A stretch of DNA of 41,498 bases, taken from contig NZ_JBPSEG010000020.1 in the NCBI RefSeq assembly GCF_051488665.1, positions 1 to 41,498 on the forward strand. The letters run 5' to 3'. Made by a program: the position numbers and the translations under genes. A model generated the notes under the pieces. It was not told the DNA's origin, ran no database searches, and saw only the letters and a list, made by a program, of their open reading frames with translations. This DNA comes from Melioribacter sp051488665 (GTDB lineage: Bacteria > Bacteroidota > Ignavibacteria > Ignavibacteriales > Melioribacteraceae). Positions 35,381 through 41,498 of the stretch are shown one piece after another. Numbering within the stretch: the stretch's first letter is position 1; the number at the start of each line of letters is the position of its first letter.

Positions 35381-36253
35381 ATGAACAATAAAATTTCCGT
35401 TGCAATAAAATACCTGCTCGGCGTTATATTTTTATTTTCCGCATATACCAAAGCCGTCGGACCAGGTTTAATCGAAATCATTCTTATCGATCACGGAATA
35501 GCCGTCAGCCGAGAAGTTGCGGCTGCGCTTACCCGGATTTTAATAGGATTCGAATTCGGACTCGGCATTTTATTCTTCCTTCCGTACGAATCTAAAAGAA
35601 TTACACTCCCTCTTGCCGCGCTTTTCCTGACAGCATTTACCTTCTATCTTCTTTATACGGAATTTGTTCTCGGCGATTCGCAAAATTGCGGATGCTTCGG
35701 CAGCGCCATTGCAATGTCGCCGATTGAATCGGCTTTAAAAAATATCGCGTTGATCATACTTCTTTTTACGGCATATAAACTCGAAAAGAAATCCCCGAAA
35801 AACTTAATCATTCCTTTGTCTGTATTAGTCGTTTCTTTAGTTATTGTTTTTATAGCTGTTCCGTTTAAATCCGCGGACGAATTTCCGTTCTCCGATTATA
35901 CGCATTTCGAAGGCGCCGGCAGAGTCGATCTTTCGAGCGGCGAAAAATTCGTAGCCGTCTTTAATACGGAATGCGAGCACTGTCAGGAATTGGCAAGCGA
36001 GATTGCCGAATCCGATAAAGACCGCAAACTCGCTTCGAAACTTTTCACTCTCTTTTATTCGGAAGGCGAAGTAAGCGTCGATTCTTTTAAAACATTGACC
36101 GGTTACGATTACCCTTACCGGTTAATCGGCGTCAATGAATTTTTCGATTTAATCGGTTCTTCCCCGCCGAGAATTTATGTCGTCCGCAACGGAGTTGTAA
36201 AAGATATCCTGGACGATAATTTCGATGAATTTATAGAAACCTTAAAAAAATGA
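35381..36253 (+). CDS. MauE/DoxX-like membrane protein fused to a thioredoxin-like domain
   Basis: The 290-residue protein has four to five membrane helices in the first ~165 residues, with the CGC motif (NCGCFGSAI) typical of MauE/DoxX relatives near residue 105, then a periplasmic thioredoxin-fold domain with CEHC (FNTECEHCQELASEI) and a cis-Pro-like SSPPRIYVV. The arrangement resembles the BT_3928-type family of Bacteroidota. It may pass electrons for periplasmic disulfide chemistry through paired cysteines. It overlaps pabB as ATGA. Confidence 0.8.
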   Translation: MNNKISVAIKYLLGVIFLFSAYTKAVGPGLIEIILIDHGIAVSREVAAALTRILIGFEFGLGILFFLPYESKRITLPLAALFLTAFTFYLLYTEFVLGDSQNCGCFGSAIAMSPIESALKNIALIILLFTAYKLEKKSPKNLIIPLSVLVVSLVIVFIAVPFKSADEFPFSDYTHFEGAGRVDLSSGEKFVAVFNTECEHCQELASEIAESDKDRKLASKLFTLFYSEGEVSVDSFKTLTGYDYPYRLIGVNEFFDLIGSSPPRIYVVRNGVVKDILDDNFDEFIETLKK

Positions 36254-37215
36254 CGGGCAAGAGCGAAGCCATTAAATTAATGAATATGTACGGAGGCGCC
36301 TCCGAACCATTCGTTTTTCTGATTGATTTCGATATGAACAATACGATTGTCTGCAAACCCGAAGACGCGGACAAGTACGGATTAAAATTCAGCATAAACG
36401 AAAAACCCAGGAAAGAAACCTCCCCGGGAAAAATAACGCTCGAAAAATTTCCGCCTTCTTTCGAGGAATACAAAAATGCCTTCGACATTGTATTCAAGGA
36501 AATTTACGACGGCAACACTTATTTGTTGAATCTTACGTTTCCCACCCGGATTAAAACGGATTTGAGTCTGGAACAAATTTACGAACGGAGCCGCGCCAAG
36601 TATAAGATTTTGCTAAAAGACCGCTTTGTTTGCTTTTCGCCCGAAATCTTCGTTAAAATTTTTGACGGAAAGATTTATTCTTATCCGATGAAAGGCACTA
36701 TCGACGCTTCTGTTCCTAATGCGGAAGAATTGATATTGAGCGACGAAAAAGAAACCGCCGAGCACAATACTATAGTCGATTTAATCCGGAACGATTTGTC
36801 GATTGCTGCAAAAAACGTGCGCGTCGAAAAATTCCGTTATATCGACAGAATCGAAACCCACGACAAAACGCTTTTGCAGGTCAGTTCTGAAATAGCGGGA
36901 GAACTGCCGCGCGATTACAAACTTCGTTTGGGCGACATAATATTCTCGCTTTTGCCCGCAGGCTCCGTAACGGGAGCTCCCAAAAAACGGACGGTCGAAA
37001 TTATAAAACGCGCGGAAAATTACAGACGCGGCTTTTATACCGGAATATTTGGTATATTTGACGGAGAATCGCTCGACAGCTGCGTTTTAATCCGGTTTAT
37101 CGAATCGATCGACGGCAATCTGTTTTACAAAAGCGGAGGCGGCATTACTCATTTGAGCAACGCCGAATCCGAATACGAGGAATTATTAAATAAAATTTAT
37201 GTCCCGATTAATTGA
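36250..37215 (+). CDS. pabB: Aminodeoxychorismate synthase component I
   Basis: PabB converts chorismate and ammonia (from a glutaminase partner) to aminodeoxychorismate for folate. At 321 residues it keeps the catalytic chorismate-binding half: GNTYLLNLTFPT, FSPEIFV, SYPMKGTIDA, EHNTIVDLIRNDLS, LQVSSEI, LLPAGSVTGAPKKRTVEII and GFYTGIFG, but lacks the N-terminal ~150 residues of full-length PabB/TrpE. Such short forms are common in Bacteroidota. Start overlaps the previous stop; the next gene overlaps by 17 bp. No glutaminase (pabA) gene is in the window. Confidence 0.9.
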   Translation: MTGKSEAIKLMNMYGGASEPFVFLIDFDMNNTIVCKPEDADKYGLKFSINEKPRKETSPGKITLEKFPPSFEEYKNAFDIVFKEIYDGNTYLLNLTFPTRIKTDLSLEQIYERSRAKYKILLKDRFVCFSPEIFVKIFDGKIYSYPMKGTIDASVPNAEELILSDEKETAEHNTIVDLIRNDLSIAAKNVRVEKFRYIDRIETHDKTLLQVSSEIAGELPRDYKLRLGDIIFSLLPAGSVTGAPKKRTVEIIKRAENYRRGFYTGIFGIFDGESLDSCVLIRFIESIDGNLFYKSGGGITHLSNAESEYEELLNKIYVPIN

Positions 37216-37792
37216 AACTGTAAAAGTATATAAAAAGAAATTTTACAACATCGAATACCACAACCGGCGATTTAACGCCTCGCGAAATTTTCTCTACGGA
37301 ATCGAAGATGAAATCAAACTCGAGGATATACTTACATTGCCGGCAGGGATTACCGATGAATTATATAAATGCCGCATTGTTTACTCGGACAAGATTCATT
37401 CCGTAGAATATATTCCGTATAAAAGGAAGACAATTAATACCGTCAAATTAATCTTCAATGACGATATCGACTATCAATTCAAATACGAAGACAGAAGCGG
37501 GCTAAACGCTCTTTTAAAAAAAGCCGGAAGCGACGAAATAATAATCGTTAAGAAAAACAAATTAACTGACGCATCGATATATAATCTTGTATTCGACGAC
37601 GGCGCAAAATTATATACTCCCGCAGAACCGCTCTTGAAAGGGACAAAGAGGGAAAAATTACTCGAAGCGGGAATGTTAATCGAAAGCGAAATCAGGCGCG
37701 CCGACATTTCGCTCTTTAAGAAAATTCATTTCATAAACGCTCTGACCGATCCGGGAGAGGTTGTCATATCGGCGGAGTCGATAAAACAATAG
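37199..37792 (+). CDS. pabC: Aminodeoxychorismate lyase-like class IV aminotransferase (short form)
   Basis: Expected to release pyruvate from aminodeoxychorismate to give p-aminobenzoate. The 197-residue protein is shorter than E. coli PabC (about 270). The PLP lysine is probably Lys95 in YQFKYEDRSGL, followed by the conserved ADE-like SDEIIIVKKNKLTDASIYNLVF and the LLKGTKREKLLE segment at the usual GI(M/T)R position. Position directly after pabB, with a 17-bp overlap, supports the folate role. Confidence 0.85.
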   Translation: MSRLIETVKVYKKKFYNIEYHNRRFNASRNFLYGIEDEIKLEDILTLPAGITDELYKCRIVYSDKIHSVEYIPYKRKTINTVKLIFNDDIDYQFKYEDRSGLNALLKKAGSDEIIIVKKNKLTDASIYNLVFDDGAKLYTPAEPLLKGTKREKLLEAGMLIESEIRRADISLFKKIHFINALTDPGEVVISAESIKQ

Positions 37793-37801
37793 GAGGTAAA
37801 T

Positions 37802-38638
37802 ATGTTATTTGTAATTTCATTATTAATCGCCGCAGCGTCATATTTTGTATACAAAAGCATGCGGAAGACCGGACGTTATCAGGAGTCCAGATTTTCATTG
37901 GGCGCGCTTGCAGTCGGAATTGTTATAGCGTTTTCGCAAATGTTCACGGTTATTCCCGCCGGCACCGTGGGCGTAGTCGATTTTCTGGGCAACGTAAGCG
38001 ATCGGACGTTAAAAGCCGGCGTAAACTTCGTAAATCCGCTTGCAAATGTCATTAAGTTCAGCATCAAGACGCAGGAAATCAAAGAGTTGATGAACGTGCC
38101 TTCTAAAGAAGGGTTGACTGTTCAACTCGAAATAAGTCTTTTATACAGTCTCGATCCTGAAAACGCCTCGAAAATTTATCGTACTGTAGGAGAAAATTAT
38201 ACAAATATAATTTTGATACCGCAGTTCCGGTCGGTCGTCCGCGCAATTACAGCCAAGTATGAAGCCAAAGCTCTTTATACCGATTCGAGAGAACTGCTTG
38301 CCACCGAAATACGAAACGAGCTCGAAAAGCTCGTCGCCCCGCGCGGCATTTTGATCGAAGCTTCTCCGTTGAGGCAGATCGTATTGCCCGCCGGTTTGAC
38401 TGCGGCAATCGAGGAGAAACTGAAAGCAGAGCAGGAAAGCCAGAGAATGCAGTTCGTATTGAAACGCGAAGAACAGGAAGCCGAGCGCAAGAGAATCGAG
38501 GCAAAAGGAATAGCCGACTTTCAGGATATCGTATCGCGAGGCATCAGCGACCAATTGTTGAAATGGAAAGGAATCGAAGCCACGGGAAAATCTGTCGAAA
38601 TCCCAGAATTCCAAAATTATTATTATCGGCTCGGGTAA
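37802..38638 (+). CDS. Prohibitin/SPFH domain membrane protein
   Basis: The 278-residue protein has one or two N-terminal membrane segments (LFVISLLIAAASYFVY; LGALAVGIVIAFSQMF), then an SPFH/Band 7 domain beginning with IPAGTVGVVDFLGNVSDRTLKAGVNFVNPL, and a C-terminal coiled coil rich in E, K and Q (EEKLKAEQESQRMQ...EEQEAERKRIEAKG). It should form ring oligomers at the inner membrane, often as a partner of FtsH-type proteases. An ideal AGGAGG ribosome site precedes the ATG. Confidence 0.93.
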   Translation: MLFVISLLIAAASYFVYKSMRKTGRYQESRFSLGALAVGIVIAFSQMFTVIPAGTVGVVDFLGNVSDRTLKAGVNFVNPLANVIKFSIKTQEIKELMNVPSKEGLTVQLEISLLYSLDPENASKIYRTVGENYTNIILIPQFRSVVRAITAKYEAKALYTDSRELLATEIRNELEKLVAPRGILIEASPLRQIVLPAGLTAAIEEKLKAEQESQRMQFVLKREEQEAERKRIEAKGIADFQDIVSRGISDQLLKWKGIEATGKSVEIPEFQNYYYRLG

Positions 38639-38720
38639 ATCGGGTCTTCCCGTTATTTTGAATCCGTAATGGCAAATGAGACGGTAAAGATATAGGATTG
38701 TTCGGTTCGGAGTTTAATTG

Positions 38721-38811
38721 GGGATTAGGGATCAGGGATTAGGGATCAGGGATTAGGGATCAGAGATTAGGGATCAGGGATTAGGGATTAGTGGTTAGGG
38801 ATTCGTGATCA
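38721..38811 (+). repeat. 13-copy heptad tandem repeat, G-quadruplex-prone
   Basis: Thirteen consecutive 7-bp units start at 38721. They mostly alternate GGGATTA and GGGATCA, with the last few diverged (GTGGTTA, GGGATTC, GTGATCA). Runs of GGG separated by 4 nt satisfy the usual G3N1-7 quadruplex pattern. It sits about 80 bp after the prohibitin stop. Confidence 0.85.
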
Positions 38812-38879
38812 GAAATTCTTTGTTATATGTTGACAGACAATTGCTGATAGTTTGGGCGTATAAAATGCGTCTCTATTTA

Positions 38880-39362
38880 ACGAAGAACATTGAACCCCGG
38901 CGCTCCTAACGCCCGCACTTCAGCGCTTCCGCACTAATAACTCCCAAACCCCGGCACACCCGCACAACCGAACCGGGAATGTCCCTGTCTTTGCGAGGAG
39001 CGAGCAAAGCGAGCGACGAAGCAAACTCTAAACAAAGCTTCGTCTTTGCGAGGAGATCCGAAGAAGACGGAACGACGAAGCAAACTCTGATGAATACCAG
39101 TGAGATTACTTCGTCCCGCTTACAGCGGGACTCGTATTGACAGGCAGCGAAAGGAAAAACGATGCTACAACCAAATACGGGAAAAAGCAAACTCTGAAAG
39201 AACGGCCGTCTTTGCGAGGAGTCCCGCAATTGGCGGAACGACGAAGCAAACTCAATTTAAACCGCTGAGAGCGCAAAGGACACGTTCCTTCCTTATTCGC
39301 CAAAACCAATGAAGATAATATTCCACACTGTCTTTCTGAACCCGCCATCTGCGGGTGAAGAA
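38880..39362 (-). repeat. Interspersed repeat cluster IV, inverted
   Basis: The same modules as in clusters I-III but in reverse complement: a CTTTGCGAGGAGCGAGCAAAGCGAGCGACGAAGCAAACTC-type block at about 38992-39030 (described here only by position and ends), two further copies with other centres at about 39043-39090 and 39208-39251, the GAGATTACTTCG...CTCGTATTGACAG block at about 39100-39140, and the CTGTCTTTCTGAACCCGCC block with its hairpin at 39327-39357. No gene is supported. Confidence 0.8.
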
Positions 39363-39433
39363 ACTCAATATTATTTCAATAATAAACCTCTCTGTCACGA
39401 AAGTCGTAATAAAACGTATTTCGCATAATCTTT

Positions 39434-39655
39434 AAAGTAAAACGCAGTGAATTTAACAAGTCCCGCGCCTTGCACTGCGCCGCTTACGGTTAACGCCGCG
39501 GGGCGATGGCTCAAGGGCCGCCGTATGGTCGGCAGTCAAATCTATTTTTATATTTCAACAAAATCAAATCGAGGATAACAAAGAAGATGTTGCAATTTGC
39601 TTTCTCTCAACCATGTCGGGATTTCTTTGACATTCCTGCCCGTCTCTGCAAGATG
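39434..39655 (-). ncRNA. Candidate tracrRNA, copy A
   Basis: Read on the minus strand, an anti-repeat (39655 to 39589) comes first. Its part opposite 39589-39604 pairs with nt 1-16 of the CRISPR repeat at all 16 positions, two as G-U wobbles, and 39622-39633 matches repeat nt 23-34. Then follow small hairpins: GCCG/CGGC, GGC...GCC, CGCC/GGCG and CCG/CGG between about 39545 and 39480. The 3' end has CGCAGTG/CACTGCG (39473-39479 with 39443-39449) around an inner CAAG/CTTG stem, then TTTTACTTT. This is the order expected of a type II tracrRNA, though at about 220 nt it is long. Expression is not shown. Confidence 0.5.
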
Positions 39656-39842
39656 TTGTAAAATAAATTTTTACTTCGTCAGACGAATCAAAATCTTGAA
39701 TAAAAAAAAGAAGAGTTTCTTCATTCTTCCCGCAGGAAGCGGAATTAATACGGAATAACTTTTTGTGTAATGTTTTACCGCTCAAGCTCGCTGAAAATGC
39801 TAATTTACGATAAAGGAAATATATATTATTAAATATAAAAAG

Positions 39843-39920
39843 CCGGCGGTATTAACAGTTCCGCGCCTGCCGCCGGGCGTCTTAAAGTTAGGCTCACGGA
39901 AGCACTTTAAGACGTTTTTT
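39843..39920. terminator. Back-to-back terminator hairpins
   Basis: Hairpin 1 (CCGGCGG 39843-39849 with CCGCCGG 39870-39876) is followed on the minus strand by CTTTTTATATTT. Hairpin 2 (CGTCTTAAAGT 39878-39888 with ACTTTAAGACG 39904-39914) is followed on the plus strand by six T. Together they would stop transcripts arriving from both sides. No gene upstream of either was recognised. Confidence 0.6.
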
Positions 39921-40175
39921 ATAATAACTAATTATTCATTGCCTGTCAATAGAACCTGCTTTTTTTCACATAATTGAATATTCATTTGAACTAAAGGTCT
40001 GGTCGGTATATTAGTCCGTTAATTTTGTTCAATGAAGGATCATTCGCTGTTATTCTGTACCGTTTCTTAAGAAATGCTCATGCGGTTTTAACCGCTGATC
40101 AATGAGCGCTCTCTCAATGATAAGCCTTACGCTATATTTTACCAAAGCAATCCTTTTTATGTCCTTTATGGTTTA
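39921..40175. other. AT-rich gap with a short perfect palindrome
   Basis: No gene is supported. It contains GCGGTT-TT-AACCGC at 40082-40095 and a near-palindrome ATCAATGAG/CTCAATGAT just after it. These could be part of an RNA read on the minus strand from the anti-repeat-like copy at 40176. Confidence 0.4.
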
Positions 40176-40345
40176 TAATGGTTTGCTCTCTCTCAACCTT
40201 GTCGGGATTTCTTTGACATACCTGTCCGTCTTTGCAATCTGTATCTTCTGTTTTTGACTATTTAAAATATTGAAAATTCATAAATGTTGAGTTTATTCAT
40301 TCCTCCCGCAGGGAGTAGAATCTATTCGAAATAATCTTTAAGTGT
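40176..40345 (-). repeat. Third anti-repeat-like copy with conserved upstream DNA (copy C)
   Basis: 40176-40240 is nearly identical to the anti-repeat of copy A (39587-39655) and the similarity continues, with indels, through the CATTC(T/C)TCCCGCAGG(A/G)AG block (39720-39740 versus 40300-40318). Opposite CRISPR repeat nt 1-16, 14 positions pair if wobble is allowed. The hairpin/terminator part of copies A and B is absent on its left, so it is probably a truncated duplicate. Confidence 0.55.
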
Positions 40346-40384
40346 TTTAAAAAAGCCTGCTCTGAAGGATTAAAACTAAGCGGG

Positions 40385-40615
40385 AAATTATAAAGCGTAG
40401 CCCTTTTGCAAGTCCCGCGCCTTGGGCTACACCGCTTACGGTTAACGCCGCGGGGCGATGGCTCAAGAGCCGCCGTAAGGTCGGTAAACAAATTTATTAT
40501 TATACTTCAATAAAATCAAATCGGGGATAACCAAGAAACGTTGTGATTTGCTTTCTCCCGACGATGTCGGGATTCCTTTGACATACCTGTCCGTCTCTGA
40601 CGGATTAAAACCAAG
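40385..40615 (-). ncRNA. Candidate tracrRNA, copy B, overlapping the first CRISPR repeat
   Basis: On the minus strand the first array unit (40540-40615) serves as anti-repeat, with full complementarity to repeat nt 1-16. About 40 nt of AT-rich linker conserved with copy A follow, then hairpins CCG/CGG, GGCTC/GAGCC, CGCC/GGCG and ACCG/CGGT (about 40490-40431), then GTAGCCC/GGGCTAC (40397-40403 with 40424-40430) around the same CAAG/CTTG inner stem. The outer stem differs in sequence from copy A yet still pairs, which argues for a selected RNA structure. The U-tract is weak (GCTTTATAAT). Confidence 0.45.
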
Positions 40616-41498
40616 ACGGCAAACTCGTTGGGAATTGTCGATGGAGTTGTGATTTGCTTTCAATTTTTTTCTTTGACATACCTGTCCGTCTCTGACGGAT
40701 TAAAACCAAGGCAAATCTGTCGGTTTGGAAATAGTAATATGTTGTGATTTGCTTTCAAATTTTTTCTTTGACATATTAAAACCAAGTTTGTTGTTAAAAT
40801 TTCTATTGTAAATATAGTTGTGATTTGCTTTCAAATTTTTTCTTTGACATATTAAAACCAAGGGACGACAGGTATATTGTCAATCCGCCTTTGTTGTGAT
40901 TTGCTTTCAAATTTTTTCTTTGACATATTAAAACCAAGATGTTACATTGCAAAGCGATCATGAATACAGTTGTGATTTGCTTTCAAATTTTTTCTTTGAC
41001 ATATTAAAACCAAGGCGTTCGGGAACTGGCGCAGGCTTAAGGCGGTTGTGATTTGCTTTCAAATTTTTTCTTTGACATATTAAAACCAAGCAAGATGCAG
41101 AAATCGACGACGAACTGAAAGTTGTGATTTGCTTTCAAATTTTTTCTTTGACATATTAAAACCAAGTTTCACATCTTCTGAATGACGTTAAATTTAGTTG
41201 TGATTTGCTTTCAAATTTTTTCTTTGACATATTAAAACCAAGGTGTCGGCGGTGAGGATGTTGTTGAAGTAGTTGTGATTTGCTTTCAAATTTTTTCTTT
41301 GACATATTAAAACCAAGATGCAAGTTTCGAAGCCTGCATTAACAGATGTTGTGATTTGCTTTCAAATTTTTTCTTTGACATATTAAAACCAAGTTTTCAG
41401 TCTCAAACAAAATCAACAACAAGTTGTGATTTGCTTTCAAATTTTTTCTTTGACATATTAAAACCAAGAAAAGATTGATATTGCATTTGATAACTTTG
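40540..41498 (+). CRISPR. CRISPR array, probable type II-C, continuing past the window
   Basis: Twelve repeat units are visible, starting at 40540, 40646, 40741, 40817, 40893, 40969, 41045, 41121, 41197, 41272, 41348 and 41423. The last ten are identical 46-bp repeats beginning GTTGTGATTTGC and ending TTAAAACCAAG; spacers are 29-30 bp and all different, and the window ends 30 bp into the twelfth. The first two units are longer (76 and 65 bp) through hairpin inserts. The long repeat and its GTTGTGATTTGC start resemble Bacteroidota type II-C arrays. No cas gene is in the window; cas9-cas1-cas2 would be expected to the right. The strand given assumes the crRNA keeps the GUUGUG end next to the spacer 3' side. 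Confidence 0.97.

Noticed and set aside
38639..38670. CGGG-TCTT-CCCG followed by TTATTTT after the prohibitin gene
   Set aside because: The stem has only four pairs; too weak to call a terminator.
39564..39785. 73-codon minus-strand open frame
   Set aside because: It covers the anti-repeat of candidate tracrRNA copy A and its upstream DNA; composition is not protein-like and no ribosome site is seen.
40297..40663. Two small minus-strand open frames near the array
   Set aside because: They cross the hairpins of copy B and CRISPR units 1-2, so they are by-products of a structured RNA and repeats.
38639..41498. Cas9 or other cas genes, and tRNA genes, in the gene-free right end
   Set aside because: No open frame of useful length and no cloverleaf-like segment was found; cas genes, if present, are beyond the right edge.

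Overview
The window looks like chromosome from a member of the Ignavibacteria (Ignavibacteriota, FCB group), possibly Melioribacter-like. This is inferred from a C-terminal type IX secretion sorting domain, a long-form IspH, a BT_3928-like MauE/thioredoxin protein, a NapC/NirT-type multiheme cytochrome and AT-rich intergenic DNA; no rRNA or marker-gene alignment was possible. Most genes are compact, often overlapping, and encode housekeeping or envelope functions.

Layout. 1-6.8 kb: an accessory segment with secreted and lipoprotein genes (a sorting-domain protein, a WG-repeat lipoprotein, a small beta-barrel protein, a YD-like lipoprotein), separated by long stretches of interspersed repeats. 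6.8-13.3 kb: P5C dehydrogenase, a DUF2911 protein, IspH, dGTPase, a CDF metal exporter and SufE. 13.5-22.7 kb: a tightly overlapping five-gene operon that looks like a K+/cation homeostasis island: two CPA2-type antiporter-like proteins, the second fused to a ~700-residue helical region and a P-loop NTPase (1495 aa in all), then an MscS channel, a TrkH/KtrB channel and its KtrA RCK subunit. 22.7-30.7 kb (minus strand): a seven-gene run, in transcription order histidine kinase, response regulator, TruA, MscS, DMT exporter, amidohydrolase lipoprotein and M28 peptidase. The kinase faces a divergent gene for an acidic, Cys-clustered exported protein; between them lie four tandem TTTAAC-like repeats at 10-11 bp spacing, a likely response-regulator operator. 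31.6-38.6 kb: a seven-heme-site cytochrome, an MlaF-like ATPase, RadA, a MauE-thioredoxin protein, PabB, PabC and a prohibitin.

38.6-41.5 kb has no convincing protein gene. It holds a heptad tandem repeat, another interspersed-repeat cluster in inverted orientation, and a CRISPR array (46-bp repeats, 29-30-bp spacers) that runs off the right edge. The repeat resembles those of Bacteroidota type II-C (Cas9) systems; no cas gene is in the window. Next to the array are two diverged copies of a structured element read on the minus strand. Each has an anti-repeat complementary to the CRISPR repeat, then GC-rich hairpins and a terminator-like stem whose sequence differs between copies while pairing is kept. 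These are good tracrRNA candidates. The first two repeat units of the array carry extra hairpin inserts also found in the anti-repeats.

The two observations I consider most worth following are the antiporter-NTPase fusion within the K+ operon and the duplicated tracrRNA-like loci grading into the CRISPR array.
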